Translations under genes and position numbers: made by a program
The notes under the pieces: model-generated
Seen by the model: only the letters and a program-made list of their open reading frames with translations
Database searches by the model: none
Told to the model about the DNA's origin: nothing
In this document: one piece after another, positions 1 through 11,800 of the stretch
Numbering within the stretch: position 1 is the first letter of the stretch
How the letters are laid out: each line of letters begins with the position of its first letter
Assembly (NCBI GenBank): GCA_024803745.1
Contig: JANJXV010000013.1
Location: 34,142,001 to 34,206,000 of the forward strand
Origin: Megascapheus bottae
Lineage: Eukaryota > Chordata > Mammalia > Rodentia > Geomyidae
Direction of reading: 5' to 3'
DNA length: 64,000 bases

Positions 1-173
1 ATGGTTCCATAGCTTTTTGCTTTGGTAATTTTAGGAAAATTATTTATTCTGACAACCCATTATTATGTGACAATTATATAGCCAGGAACTAATCTTACCA
101 TAAGAATTGATATTGCTATTATGACCATTATATAGATATAGAAAGAATAGTATTGTACCATTCAGAAAGAAAT

Positions 174-597
174 GAAGAGACTTGGGCTGGGTGCAGTGGC
201 TCACACCTGTAATCCTAGGGACTCAGGAGTCTGAGATCTGAGGATCAAGGTTCAAAGCTAGCCAGGACACACAAGGACCTGATACTCTTATCTCTAATTA
301 ACCTTTAGAAACAGGAAATAGGTCTTGGCTCAAGGGTAAGGTGGTAGCCCTGAGCTGAAGAGCTCAGGAACAGCGCCCAGGCTTAGGGGTAAGGTGGTAG
401 CCTTGAGCTGAAGAGCTCAGAGACAGTGCCTGGGGCCAAATGCAAGCCCCATGACCCCTCCCCCCAAAAAAGGAAAGAAAGAAGGAAGGAAAGAAAGAAG
501 GAAAGAAAGAAAGAAAGAAAGAAAGGAAGGAAGGAAGGAAGGAAGGAAGGAAGGAAGGAAGGAAGGAAGGAAGGAAGGAAGGAAGGAAGAGACTTGG
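174..597 (+). mobile_element. Composite SINE (B1-like head, Geo-like tail) with target-site duplication
   Basis: The head 'gctgggtgcagtggctcac' with 'tgtaatccta' is B1-like. The tail contains 'gagctgaagagctcag', typical of the Geo-type right half. The copy is flanked by GAAGAGACTTGG at 174-185 and 586-597. The tail segment (about 325-382) is duplicated in tandem at about 383-432. The 3' end runs into an expanded purine repeat that replaces the usual A-rich tail. Confidence 0.85.
466..589 (+). repeat. (GAAA)/(GGAA)n microsatellite at SINE tail
   Basis: GAAA units grade into a nearly pure GGAA/GGAAG run. It lies inside the target duplication of the SINE, so it grew from the A-rich SINE tail. 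It produces a spurious lysine/arginine-rich open frame on the plus strand. Confidence 0.95.
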
Positions 598-663
598 AAA
601 AAAGTATATTAAATAAAATAAACCAGACTCAGAAACAAAGTTATCTAGTCTTCTTCATTTCAG

Positions 664-669
664 ATAGAT

Positions 670-702
<33 letters not shown>

Positions 703-704
703 TT
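664..704 (+). repeat. (GATA)n microsatellite
   Basis: About nine tandem GATA units with one interruption near the left end. Confidence 0.95.
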
Positions 705-839
705 AGTACCTATAAGTTTCTATGTAAGTAAATATGTTGGGCAGTACACAAGTAGTTACAAATGTGTAACAGACTATATGGAGAGCTCAAATAGTATACT
801 CTTTTAAAAAGGCTAGATCAAACATCAACAAAATCAACA

Positions 840-1058
840 CCAGAAATTAGTGGGTGGAGGGGAACAAGAGGAAAGGTATAGGTTAACGAAGGCAGAGGGA
901 GAATGCAGTCAAGAATTCATTATACATACCACAAAATTAAGAGAAGTAATGGAAGGGATTGGTCAAAAGGGGGTGATAATGTTGATGGAGGAGACACTGA
1001 TACAGATGCTGTGAATTCATAAACTGCTTTGTTACATGACATCTCCTTTGTACAGCTA
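840..1058 (+). mobile_element. Probable old L1 3'-end fragment
   Basis: Composition and word order (purine-rich 'ggtgggaggggaac' style, then 'gatgctgtgaattcataaac...tgtac') resemble the 3' UTR of older L1 copies. No poly-A tail or duplication can be defined. Confidence 0.35.
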
Positions 1059-1157
1059 CTTAATGATAATTTTTTCATATATTTTTATTGTAATTAATAG
1101 AAGGGTTACATTATATTCACCCGACAGAGGGTGCATTATTTCTTAATGATAATTTTT
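1059..1157 (-). mobile_element. Ultra-short L1 3'-end insertion with target-site duplication
   Basis: A core of about 67 bp (1075-1141) is the reverse complement of the last part of the young L1 3' UTR (compare 27070-27135). It is bounded by CTTAATGATAATTTTT at 1059-1074 and 1142-1157, a 16-bp duplication. This is a severely 5'-truncated L1. Confidence 0.85.
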
Positions 1158-1479
1158 AAAATCTTAAAAAGAAATAACTTTCCCACCATCATCTGATTGG
1201 AAGTGGTGAGTCAGTAGTTAGATTAAAGCAGTCAGGCCATAATCCAACACCATCATGTGAGCAGGAGCTCAGTATAGAAGCAGTTGTAGAAGTAGAGAAG
1301 GGCCAATTCTTGGTTAGCCCTAATTCCAGATTCATCTCCACTACTGCTGAATCCTAGGTCCACGAAATAGAGTTTAAAAGCTCAAGGTCTAAATTAAGCT
1401 TTTATTCATCCTTTTATTCCTCAAAAGCTTGTGTATACTATGCTTTAAATGTAATCTAAAAGAAATATATTGGAAGTAA

Positions 1480-1640
1480 ACTCTAAAACTTGGTAGGGGG
1501 ATGTTAGGGGAGGGAATGTGGGAGATAAACATGGGAGGGAGTAACAATGCCCAACAAGAAATGTACTCACCCACATTATATAAGTAACTGTAACCTCTGT
1601 GCACATCACTCTGACAATAAAATTAAAAATTTTTAAAAAG
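1480..1640 (+). mobile_element. L1 3'-UTR fragment (older subfamily)
   Basis: The order 'gggagggaatgtgggagataaacatgg', 'caacaagaaatgtactcac', 'aactgtaacc' and 'gacaataaaatt' matches an L1 3' end and resembles the copy at 28550-28670. It ends in an A-rich tail. Confidence 0.7.
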
Positions 1641-1986
1641 TAAATCCAGTGTTATGGTAGGATTATTTGTTGGCTTTGTAATAGTGCACTAAGAAATTCT
1701 GTTTGCAAAATACAGGAAACTATGGGTTTCTAAAGTTTCCTCTAGAGGTGTCTTATATGCATAGTCTCCTAGAGCTTACCTTTCCAGATGGGCCCATTAT
1801 TCACTTAACATCTGTTTTTTTTCCTTTATATATCTGGACTCTGACAAACAAATGGAAATGGCTTGGAGGAGAATATTTCTGCATTACCAACATTACCTTT
1901 AATTCTGATTTTTATGTTTCCAAATACTAAGCATCTTTTGTTATTCCTCTCAGTTTTAAAGGTAATTCAGACAATCCTATCTTTTG

Positions 1987-1988
<2 letters not shown>

Positions 1989-2026
<38 letters not shown>
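1989..2026 (+). repeat. (GT)n microsatellite
   Basis: About 19 uninterrupted GT units. Confidence 0.97.
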
Positions 2027-2029
<3 letters not shown>

Positions 2030-4020
2030 AGTAACAGAGGTCAAGAAATTTGGCCAATGATTGCACATGTAAGAACTAAGCACTTAAGATACCTGCATAG
2101 TATTTTTAATTTATTTCATTCTTTTAGCATCATAGTTACTTTATTTTGATACTCACTAGGTATGTTAAGTCAACTTCATGCTATTTGAAATTTTTGTTCA
2201 TGCCTCCATATTCACTGATTGTTTTTCATCTCTTTGGAAAACAAGAAAACTTAAAGTATGGGATTAAAATATTAGTTTGTGTTGTGGATGTTCCAAAGAT
2301 GAAAACCTGATTCTCTGGGTCAACTTGCAAGTAAAATACACTAGAGGTCAATTCTGGATTTTAGAACATATTTTGGATGAGGAAAGGATCCAAAAATTAT
2401 TTTGTTTGACCTGGCCTCGCAGCAGGCTCACTCCCTTTTGTGTCAATGCCCCTCTGTGGTTAATAGTGCTATTGGCATGGAGCACTATTGAAGATCCAAA
2501 TGCTGTGCCTTAACTACAATGAGAGAAGCACTTCCTTTGTATATACCTAAGTGAAATATTAGTGAAGAAAGAAAGAGAAGAATGGAAAAAAGAAATAATA
2601 AAGGGAAGGAAGGAGAAAGAAAACAGGGGAGGGATCAGGAAGGGGCAGAGGGAGGGAAGGAGAAGAAAAAGAACTTTAGCACCTTAAATTGAAAAACAAT
2701 AAGACTTTCAAAAGAAGTCTTTTTTAATATATGTCATAGCAACAAATCTTTCCATAAGTTCCAATTTCATAAGTGGAAGAGGTAAATTGGAAGTCATGAT
2801 ACTTACAAATCATCATATATAGCTAACATTTTAATAAATGCTTATTCTAAAATGTGGTGATATAATCAAATGGATAATAAAATGCTAAAAATTCAAATTA
2901 TTATCATGTATTCATCCCTCATTAAATCTCTGCTCTAGTTCATAAATGATGTGCACTCTAGAGTCATTACAAGTCACAATCCTTGGTTTTAGCGAAATTT
3001 ACACATCAGGGTTTTTTTTTCAAGTTTAACTTTGAAATAACTTTAACTGAGAGCAATAAAAATTCATATATTTTTCCAAAAAGAAGTTTTGCATTAATGA
3101 TCTGCTGTGATTTATAAAACCATTGATAATTAAGGGTTTAACTCTTTAGGAGTATCAAACAGGTCTTGATAGTAAAATACAAGGTAATTTATCCCTTACC
3201 CATACTTCTGAAGAAAAAATGAAAACACTGAACAAATGAGAAAGCATCCTAAATCCTATTTTATCCCAGAGGTCAGACACTATATCAGAAAACAGCTGTG
3301 AGCTAGAAAAGCTAGGTCAATAGCATCAAGAAATTGTAATTCCTCTGGGGTTAATGTGGTGAAACACTAAAGCATCATATTCATTCATGTGGATAAGGAG
3401 AAAAAAATCTCAATTATACTCCATTCAAGGTATTTACACTATGTTAAAGATCTTAAACAAAAACTACACATTCTAATGTATGTCATAAATGCCAAATTAG
3501 CATAGCTAATCAAGGATGTTTGTAAGCATTTCATTTAGACATTTAGACAAGGATATTTGTAAGCATTCCATTACAGACAAGATTATAGAACAATTAAGAC
3601 TTCCCACCCAGAATAATTACTGAGTCTATCATACAGTGGTATTACCTTTAAAGTATAGCAATCAGAAAGCAAATGTTATCTTTAGGGGGACTAATGATTG
3701 TGTTGCGGGAGTGTCCTGTGTGGAAATGTTCCAGGCTCCCAGGTAGGGGTAAAAGAGTTGTAATAGTCCTGTACTCTGCAGCTTATTTCCTATCAAAAGG
3801 TAGACAGATAAATGAAAAAACAAATGAGTAAACAGGATAGTGCCAAGCGCTATAGAGGAAATAAAACAAGCCTCTGACTGGGGACTACTTCAGATAACTT
3901 TCCACTAAGAATCTATACCCTAAGCACTGTTTCTAAGTACTTAACTACCAAGCAACTTGTACTACAATGATTTTCCCACCAGTACTATTCCAAATGTTCT
4001 AATGCAAATATTAATTCACA
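2027..4020. other. Non-genic stretch, no recognised feature except a purine tract
   Basis: AT-rich sequence with no recognisable exon, RNA gene or young repeat. A purine-rich tract (about 2560-2676) is the only compositional feature. Confidence 0.6.
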
Positions 4021-4200
4021 TCATCTTAGGAAAATCTCAGAAAGTTATTATTACTCTAAATTTATACATGATAAATGGGAGAAGAAGAGTTAAACTGTGA
4101 GGCCAATGTTCACACAGCCGGGAAGAACTTAGACCAGCAAATCTGGCTGCCAGTCAGGACACTACCTTCTGTATTCTGCTGTCAGCTGCATCCATTAATT
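4020..4200 (+). mobile_element. MIR fragment
   Basis: Degenerate match to the MIR core: an 'aaatgggagaagaagagttaaactgtgagg' stretch followed by 'cacacagc' and 'aaatctggctgccagtc'. This is an ancient tRNA-derived SINE with no visible duplication. Confidence 0.7.
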
Positions 4201-4270
4201 GTCTCATCAAATTCTAATAGCCTTCATTAAAGGAATTATATTTCATAGTTCAAAGGAACAACAAAAACAA

Positions 4271-4339
4271 GCTGGGAGTTTGACCTAGTGGTAGAGTGCT
4301 TGCCTAGCACACATGAAGACCTGAGTTTGATTTCTCGGT
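4271..4339 (+). mobile_element. IDL-type SINE left monomer, truncated
   Basis: 'gctgggagtttgacctagtg' and 'gagtgcttgcctagcac' match the ID-like left half of IDL-Geo. The right half is missing; L1 sequence begins directly after the 'tttctcggta' segment. Confidence 0.75.
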
Positions 4340-4972
4340 ATGGGATGTTTGTTTCTTTGGAGATTAGTTTGGGAATGATTCATTTTTTTGAGCTGTTGAT
4401 ATATTTTAGATATGAGGCCTTTGTGTGTTGTGTGATCATCGCCCCATTTGTAAGGAAATGGAAAGACTTAGAAAAAATCATATTAAGTGGAGTAAGCCAG
4501 ACTGAAAGGAACATAGGCTCAATGGTTTCCCTCATTTGTCATAATCAGTAGAAACCTTGGGCTCTCCTAGCAGAGATTTACAATAGAGCAAAACCTAGAT
4601 ACATAAGGCAATATAGGATGATGCTAAATGAAAGGACCTGTAGGATATAGAAACAAAAGCCATATAATGAGTGATTATTGTCCTTAATGTACTATGTTAT
4701 CTCTCATCTCTTTTGCTGTCCCTTGGTTAACTCATAATGTTATAGCATTTTACCTTTTTTTCTGATATATTGTATATATGTTTATTTGGTTATTTGAAAT
4801 AGGATAGAGAAGAGGGGAAAACAAGATGAGTGGTGGGAATAGGGGGAGGCAAATGGGGACCAAGACATGAGAAAGGGTAGCAATGTTTATGAAGTAATGC
4901 AACTTCTATCTGGTGAAAATAATGTAACCCTTCTATTAATTACAATAAAAATTATATGAAAAAAAGAAATCC
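4340..4972 (+). mobile_element. L1 copy with inverted 5' segment (twin-primed)
   Basis: 4340 to about 4440 is the reverse complement of L1 ORF2 sequence corresponding to 26010-26110 of the full-length copy in this window. From 4441 the element continues in forward orientation from the position equivalent to 26626 through the 3' UTR to an A-rich tail. An inverted 5' part, a deletion of about 0.5 kb and a forward 3' part are the classical twin-priming structure. Confidence 0.85.
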
Positions 4973-5341
4973 ACAGGGATTTAGTCTCAAACATTTCATA
5001 CAGTGTACATTTAACTTGTAATATAATATTAAGCGTGATACTTCATTATTTGATCTTAGAATAATGATTTCATTTTATTGGATCTCAATTCATTCTTCTG
5101 TACTTTGAGGTATAGAAAAGTAAATAAATTATCTGCAAACTAATTTATGTAATAGAATGCAAAAACTTTGGTAAAATATTGAAATATATAATTTATAATA
5201 AACACATCTGTTGTTCTGTGCTAAACAAAAATAATAACCAAATATATAAATTCTAGAATAATAAACAACTTTGGAAAGCACAAAATTATTTTTGAAAATG
5301 TTTATGTTTTATATTTTTTATAATGTTGTCCTATGCACATT

Positions 5342-5344
<3 letters not shown>

Positions 5345-5388
<44 letters not shown>
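5345..5388 (+). repeat. (GT)n microsatellite
   Basis: About 20 GT units that occupy the tail position of the adjacent minus-strand SINE. Confidence 0.95.
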
Positions 5389-5612
5389 ACCTGTAGGGCT
5401 TGAACTCATGGCCTGGGCACTGAGAATTTTCACTTAGCATTTTGCTGGTACTCTACCCCTTGAGTCATAGCCCTACTTCTGGATTTTTGCTGGCTAATTG
5501 GACATTAGAGTCTTATGGACTTTACTTCATGGGCTGGTTCAAACCATTATCCTTGATATCTGGATCCTGAGTAGCTAGGATTATAGGCTTGATCCACTGG
5601 TGCCCACCTCAA
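5389..5612 (-). mobile_element. Composite SINE (B1-like head, Geo-like tail)
   Basis: Minus-strand copy: 'agggcttgaactcatggcctgggcactg' (tail) at the left, then 'gagtagctaggattataggc' (B1-type head) at the right end. Moderately diverged. Confidence 0.85.
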
Positions 5613-6900
5613 TTCACTTTTACCGCAAAACATTCAAGTTCATCCCTAATTTGGGAACTAAAATAGCTAACCAAACATCCTTTCTGCTTCCCACAATTGC
5701 TTCACTTTAGTGTGCAAGTAAGTTGAAATATTTGTGTATAACTTATACATGTCAAATATATCCACGGACATATATTTTGAGAAGGAAAGACACTGTTGTA
5801 GGCATTGTTTCTTGTGCTGCTCAGCATCCTTTAACATCTTCTGTCAACCCAATCTGGGTGACTTTCTGAATGCCAGCCCTTGTTTAGTCAGAGTCTATGT
5901 CATTCCAATGAAGCTGTCTCCCTCTCCAATCCAGGACTGGAGCACTTGGCCAGGTCTAAGTCAATGACCACATTGCTGTGAGGTGTCAGGCATGTGCATG
6001 TGTATATACACATACTTGCTTTCTATGCAAAAGGACATTTTCAATTGAACAATAAATCAAGAAGTAATTTAAGCTAGTCATTTACCAGAGATCAGTAGTA
6101 TGGTAAGAAAAATTCTGAAAATGATTCTTAAAAATGGCCTCTACCAACCCCTGGAGTCTGTAGTGAGGAATATCACTCTTGATAATGTTATATAGCCCAG
6201 CTGATGGTAAAATACAAAGATTCTTGGGGTGAGGGTAGTCATCATCTTGTGGCAGGCAGAAGGAGATCTTAGTCCTTGAAGCACAGGGAAGATTGGACAC
6301 ACCATATTCCATTAAACAATACGAACTCCTTTAGGTATCTGAGGATGACAGCCACGAAATCAGAGACATCTGTCTTACATCTACAAGGAATTGAATTGGA
6401 TCAACAACCTGGAATTCATTGGAAGCCAGCCCTTTCCCAGAACCTCCAGATAAAAGTCAAGGCCACCAGCACTTCAATTTCAGCCATAAGAAGCCCTAGG
6501 AAGAAAATCCAGTTAAGCCTATTTGGACTTCTGACCCGTAGAAGGTCAGAAAAATACAAATGGATCTTTTTTAAAAAAATAGCTAAATATGTGTCATTTT
6601 TTTCCATGGTAACAGATATCTAGTAAGCAACTACTGTTACAATGGCAAGTGGTATGAATTTTAGGGCAATAACCTTATTATTCAAACATTCACATTATAG
6701 TGAGAGAAAGATATTAGATATACTTTATTATTAAGTTTTGAACAAGGAAATATAAGATAAGCCATAATGAGCATTTTACAAGATATTTAAGTATAATAAT
6801 AATATTTATGTCTCTCATATATATGTGTGAATATATATATATTATGTGGACTCTCATAATTATATTCATCTGTGTGTACAGGCCTGTAAAAAAGGATCAT
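5613..6900. other. Non-genic stretch
   Basis: Mixed-composition sequence, possibly holding very old repeats around 5780-5990 and 6080-6560 that I cannot assign. The open frames here are short and lack splice signals that fit the DCDC1 frame. Confidence 0.5.
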
Positions 6901-6902
6901 TC

Positions 6903-7120
6903 CAGCCAGGTACAAGTGGCTTATGCCTGTAATCCTAGCTACTCAGAAGGCTGAGATCTGAGGAACTCGGTTTGAAGCCAGCCTGGGGATTAACCATTTA
7001 AAAACTAAAACCGGTACCATGGTTCAAAAGGTACCGTGCTAGCCTTGAGCACAAACTGGCTTAGGGCCAGCACCCAGGTCCTGAGTTCAAGCCCCACGAT
7101 CGGCAAAAAGAAATAAATAA
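6903..7120 (+). mobile_element. Composite SINE (B1-like head, Geo-like tail)
   Basis: Starts 'gccaggtacaagtggctta', then 'ctgtaatcctagctactcag', and ends with 'gttcaagccccacgat' plus an A-rich tail. Flanks share AAAGGATC with partial similarity beyond it, suggesting an eroded target duplication. Confidence 0.9.
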
Positions 7121-8215
7121 GAAAGGATCCCTCCAATCTAACACACAAATGAGCACATGCATATCCAAACACATGCACATACTTTTTTTAGATGTATTTT
7201 CTATGAATAAGTCAGAAGAATCTCAGATTTAGAAAGTTACTTTTTACTCTTTCAAGTTTGGTAAGTGTTCATACATCCAATTTATCATTTTTAAAAACCA
7301 AAGTTCTCCCTTCTATACAATTTCACTGAATTTGACTCTATTTTGTTATTCTTAGTGGAAAACTTCAAATATAGGTTACTCAAAAGCTCAGTTCAAATTT
7401 CTCTATTAGAAGTACATTGAATACATCCACCTGCTGTTAGAATGAGAAGCTAATATTATAGTAGGTTACTCTGTATAATGCTTTCTAAAGATAATAATAT
7501 GAATTTTCAATCACTGAAGAAACACTGGATGTCTAGTTCTAGACAAAGGCTCCAGATTTTTTTAAAAAAAATTCTTAATGAGTTGCTAGGTTAGCTCATG
7601 AGTATATCCAAGTAATTTGTTCTCTGAAGATTTCTCCAAATAATTATAGCTAACAGGAAGACATGATAGTTGGAGAGCAAAGAACAGGAAAAAATGGTGG
7701 TCAAAGAGATACAATGTGTTTGGTAAAGCAGATGTAATTTAATAAAGACTTTTCTTTCAAAGGAAATGAAAAGCTTCTGGAGGATTAGGAGCTGTAGATT
7801 TTCATGACCAGTATGATCTTTTAGTAAAGACTGAAAGTGAGGTAGGGGCATAAAGAGATAGACAAGCTACAGACCTAAACTACCACTCTTGTGGAAGGTC
7901 GTAGCATTCTCTTATCCAATTCTATGTGTGTGTGATCATTTAATAATACCTCTATTTCTGTCTCCTCCTTTTCTAACATCATGACTTTTAACCACCACTG
8001 TTTTAATACTAGACACACTATCAGAGCTAGGATATTAAAGAAGGAAAAAATAGAGCCCTAAATAGTCCTATTTAAGAACAGGCAATATGGAGTAGAATAG
8101 GAAGACAGTACAATTTTTAAAGTGAAAATTAAGAAGATGAATCGGAAGTTTTGATAACTTATGGATGAAAACAGGGATGAAACTAATCATAAAATGCTTA
8201 ACTGTCTTTAATAAA

Positions 8216-8320
8216 GCCAAGCACCAGTAGCTCATGTCTGTAACCCTGGCTACTCAGAAGGCTGAGATTTGAGGATCATGGTTTGAAGTCAGCCAAGGTA
8301 GAAAAGTCCCCCAATTAGAC
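8216..8320 (+). mobile_element. SINE head fragment (B1-like)
   Basis: Matches the first about 100 bp of the composite SINE ('agcaccagtagctcatgtct...ggctgagatttgaggatcatgg'). It stops where a tandem repeat begins; the Geo-like tail is absent. Confidence 0.85.
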
Positions 8321-8323
8321 ATA

Positions 8324-8460
8324 AACATGTATGTTTATGTATAAATAAACATGTATGTTTATGTATAAACATGTATGTTTATGTATAAACATGTATGTTT
8401 ATGTATAAACATGTATGTTTATGTATAAACATGTATGTTTATGTATAAACATGTATATGT
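8324..8460 (+). repeat. 20-bp tandem repeat, about 6.5 copies
   Basis: The unit AAACATGTATGTTTATGTAT is repeated almost perfectly. Each unit contains the inverted repeat AAACAT-GT-ATGTTT, so single strands could form small hairpins. The array replaces the tail of the SINE at 8216-8320. Confidence 0.95.
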
Positions 8461-8651
8461 AGATAAGTATATATTTATATACCCAAACTCAAACAGGCCA
8501 ACAATATTATATCAGCCAATCTCAGGATATTTGACCCATTTAATAAAGAAACCAAAAATATATTTTCATTTACCTAGAATAGAAAATAATTTCACAGTCT
8601 TAAATATCAAGACAGGCTCATATAAAATATGAGAGCTAAAGGAGAATTCTT

Positions 8652-8826
8652 TTTTGCTTTTTTTGACAGTCCCAGGACTTGAATTCATGATCTGAGCATT
8701 AGTCTTGGGTTTACTTAAGGCTAAAGCTCTAACACTTGAACCACAGCACCATTTCCAGCTTTTTCTGTGTGTGTGGTACCAGGTTATTGGGCATACTAGA
8801 CAAGCACTCTACCACTAGGCAACAGG
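8652..8826 (-). mobile_element. IDL-Geo SINE
   Basis: Minus-strand copy: 'cagtcccaggacttgaattc' (tail), central 'tttttctgtgtgtgtggtac' linker and 'caagcactctaccactaggc' (ID-like promoter half). Both monomers are present. Confidence 0.9.
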
Positions 8827-8829
8827 AAA

Positions 8830-11800
8830 ATTCTTCAAACCGAGAAAGTAATATACTCTAACATAAAAATTTATTCCTATAAAGAATAATTCGATTTAGA
8901 AAGTACTGAAAATATGTTAATATTTATTTTTGTGTATTAGTAAGGGTTCTAGAAATAAGAATTGGAACTGTGAGGATCTTAACTGCTCATTTTCCAATCT
9001 ATTATTAAAACTGACCTGTTCATTCACTATCTCTATAAGAGTTGTACTGATATTTACTAAACAAAGTTCAAAGCAAAATCGTGGTTACAGATTACCATTA
9101 ACTATATACAAAACTACATAGACACTTTAAAAGAGTAATAAATCATATGTAACAGATTACCCAAGAAAATAAGAATATGACTCTTTCCATTTTAATAAGC
9201 AGTTTACTACAATTTATAATTATGTAGATATGACCATTATTTTGTTTATGTATAGAATTCATGATTGTTTTTCTTTCTTTGAAAAGGAAGAGACTATAAT
9301 AGTTTCTTTAGTGCATTTCAAATCTGCTAAGACAGAAACCTTGAATACAGAAAAAAAGCATGTCACTTCTTTTAAGCTTCATTTCCTCTGTTACCACGGG
9401 AAAGGGACCTGTTAAATGCTGACCAATGAAATATAGTTTAGATTTATATTCTTTTGGAATTATAAATGTAATAAAGTGAGAACCAAATGCTCAGTATTTA
9501 TTTTATGCCAATCCTAGCCAGACTTAATTATAGTAGAAGGACTGGTTTTACTGCAATTGTAAAAATGTAAATAAGGCTTTAAAACTGACACCCAAATTAT
9601 ATTTTATAAATGAAGCTTTGATTTTAATTTAAACAATTCTTTTAGGGCATTATGTGCATTATTCAAACTGTTCTGCATCCGTTATGACTGAAATAGTTGC
9701 TAAACTTCAGGAGACAAGGGACAGAAACACCTGTTTTTGACCAAATTTCATCTCCTAATGATGATAATTATTTTAAGCACTAGATTAACTTCCACATATA
9801 AAGACTGAAGCTATTTGAAAGTTTAAATTATCAGATAAAAGCTTATTTTTAAATTGTAAGTGGAAAATGTGAACTCAAATGAACTAGAGCCTTGCCTATT
9901 TTATCTTAAATATTCTTATGACTAAAGTATGCATCAATACTTAAATTTTTTAAATTTTTTCTAATTTGTATTGATTTTCCCTATTGCAGATGAAACACTC
10001 AATTATTAAAAGTTGGCAAATAACTGTTAAATAAAACCTAAGAACTTAGTAAAAAGCTGTCAATATTTTGATATGTTTTCTTCAAATCACCTGTCCATCT
10101 GCTGAGCTGTCTTTACCTTTTTCTGTATAAAATGAGGAAAATGCTCCATATATTTTGTCACTCCCTTTTACAAAAAATTTAGTATCTGAACTCAACAGAC
10201 ATTCAAGAATGTTTTAATGAAAAACAATCAAAAGATTTATAGATCTGTTCTCTCCAAAGAGTGAAGTACATGCCAAGTTGAGTCATGAAGAGAAATGTCA
10301 ATGGCCACTGGTGGCAGCTGCTGGCTTCCCTGGGAAGGACAGGACTGGTTAGGAGTACAGAAGCTAGCAAACCCCTCAGCAGCCCCACAAAGTCACTGGT
10401 GGGAAAAGAACAAAGGCCTTTCCAGTGCAACTAACACAGATGTGCCCAAAGGCGAACTGTCAGAAACAGTTAAGATGACAGCTACTCACAGTTCATTATT
10501 TCCTTCTCACAGGTCACTGGGTGACAAGCTGGGTCAGCACACTTTGTTGGCTGGCCCAGTCCTTCCCCACCCCCTATTCAATTTAAATACTGTTAAAGCG
10601 CTACACTAATGTAAACAAACACATTCCAGACACTTAAAAGATGCCAGAACATGGCATTTGTTTTTACTTTGGACCAAAGTTGGAATTACATGTACACACA
10701 ACTTACTTTATTGAAGCAAGAAGGGAACAAAAATATTTTCTGAAGGTGGGATTTAAGAAAATATACACCACTGTGAGCTAAGAAACTACATGTAAAATCT
10801 TATGTAGTTCAGGAATTTTGCTTTTTCAATGAGAAAAAGAATTTCCTCCTATTAAAGAAAAGGTAATTATCAGACTGTTTCCCAATAGTTGACCATGTGA
10901 AATTTAAAGAAAATGATCCTGTAGCTAGGAGAATCTTTATTTTCATTATGTTTTAGAGTGTGTATGAAATGCGTAAGTCTTGCTTAAAGGAAAAAATTAG
11001 AAATACTTCATCAATCCAAATGCAAATAGTCAATTCAACTTTGACATAATGTAAGACAAATGTAATGTCAATAATGATTTTATATCACTATTTGCTATGT
11101 CATCTGTTATGATAATGAAAAATTAAAACTATGGGAAGGAAGGCAGTTTACAGATCTACATAGATCCAAGTTCAAATCCTAATACCTCCCCAGCCAGCTG
11201 TATGAATGGGCAGGTAAGGCTTGAGTTTCTGTATTATAACTGATTATAAGACTAAATCCATCATCAGATTATGATGTCAAAATACAAATCAATTTCTCAT
11301 GATGTTATGAGAATAAGTTCATATGAGAACAACTAATCATGGAGTAAATATTCAACAAATGTCAGCCATTCATTTCCTGCCACTAAACTAAATCATCAAA
11401 GCCTGAAAGTCTTAAATGTTCACAATGTTATAGGCATATTACAAAAGGACTTCCAAGAATCTCTTATTTAAGGGCACATTTCTTAAATCAGCAGATTTAG
11501 ACAGTTGGAAGCAAGAAGAAATCAGTTAGTTCACAATTTCTCTATTTCCTACTTTTTCTTTACTGTTTATGAACAACTGACTATATTGCTATGCTTCTCA
11601 TTTTTCCATTTCTAAATTATTCTACCTTACTTCAAGGTTCCCTGTCTAAGATATTCATTTAAACTAGTAACATCCAATTCAAGGGTTGAGAATCTGGAAA
11701 GAATGGTGAGACAAGAACATAAATGGTCAAGCATTATACAATGCAAAGCAAGATTGGTTTAAATAGGTCTGCCTTAAATTGATGGCTGAGTGACTCTAGC

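Noticed and set aside
426..671. Lys/Arg-rich 81-codon frame
   Set aside because: Generated by the (GGAA)n repeat in a SINE tail; no gene context.
10203..10430. Minus-strand frame with strong acceptor 'gttcttttcccaccag'
   Set aside because: The phase would fit the exon at 14731, but no good donor follows and the peptide (DFVGLLRGLLASVLL…) is not recognised; left out as a gene feature.
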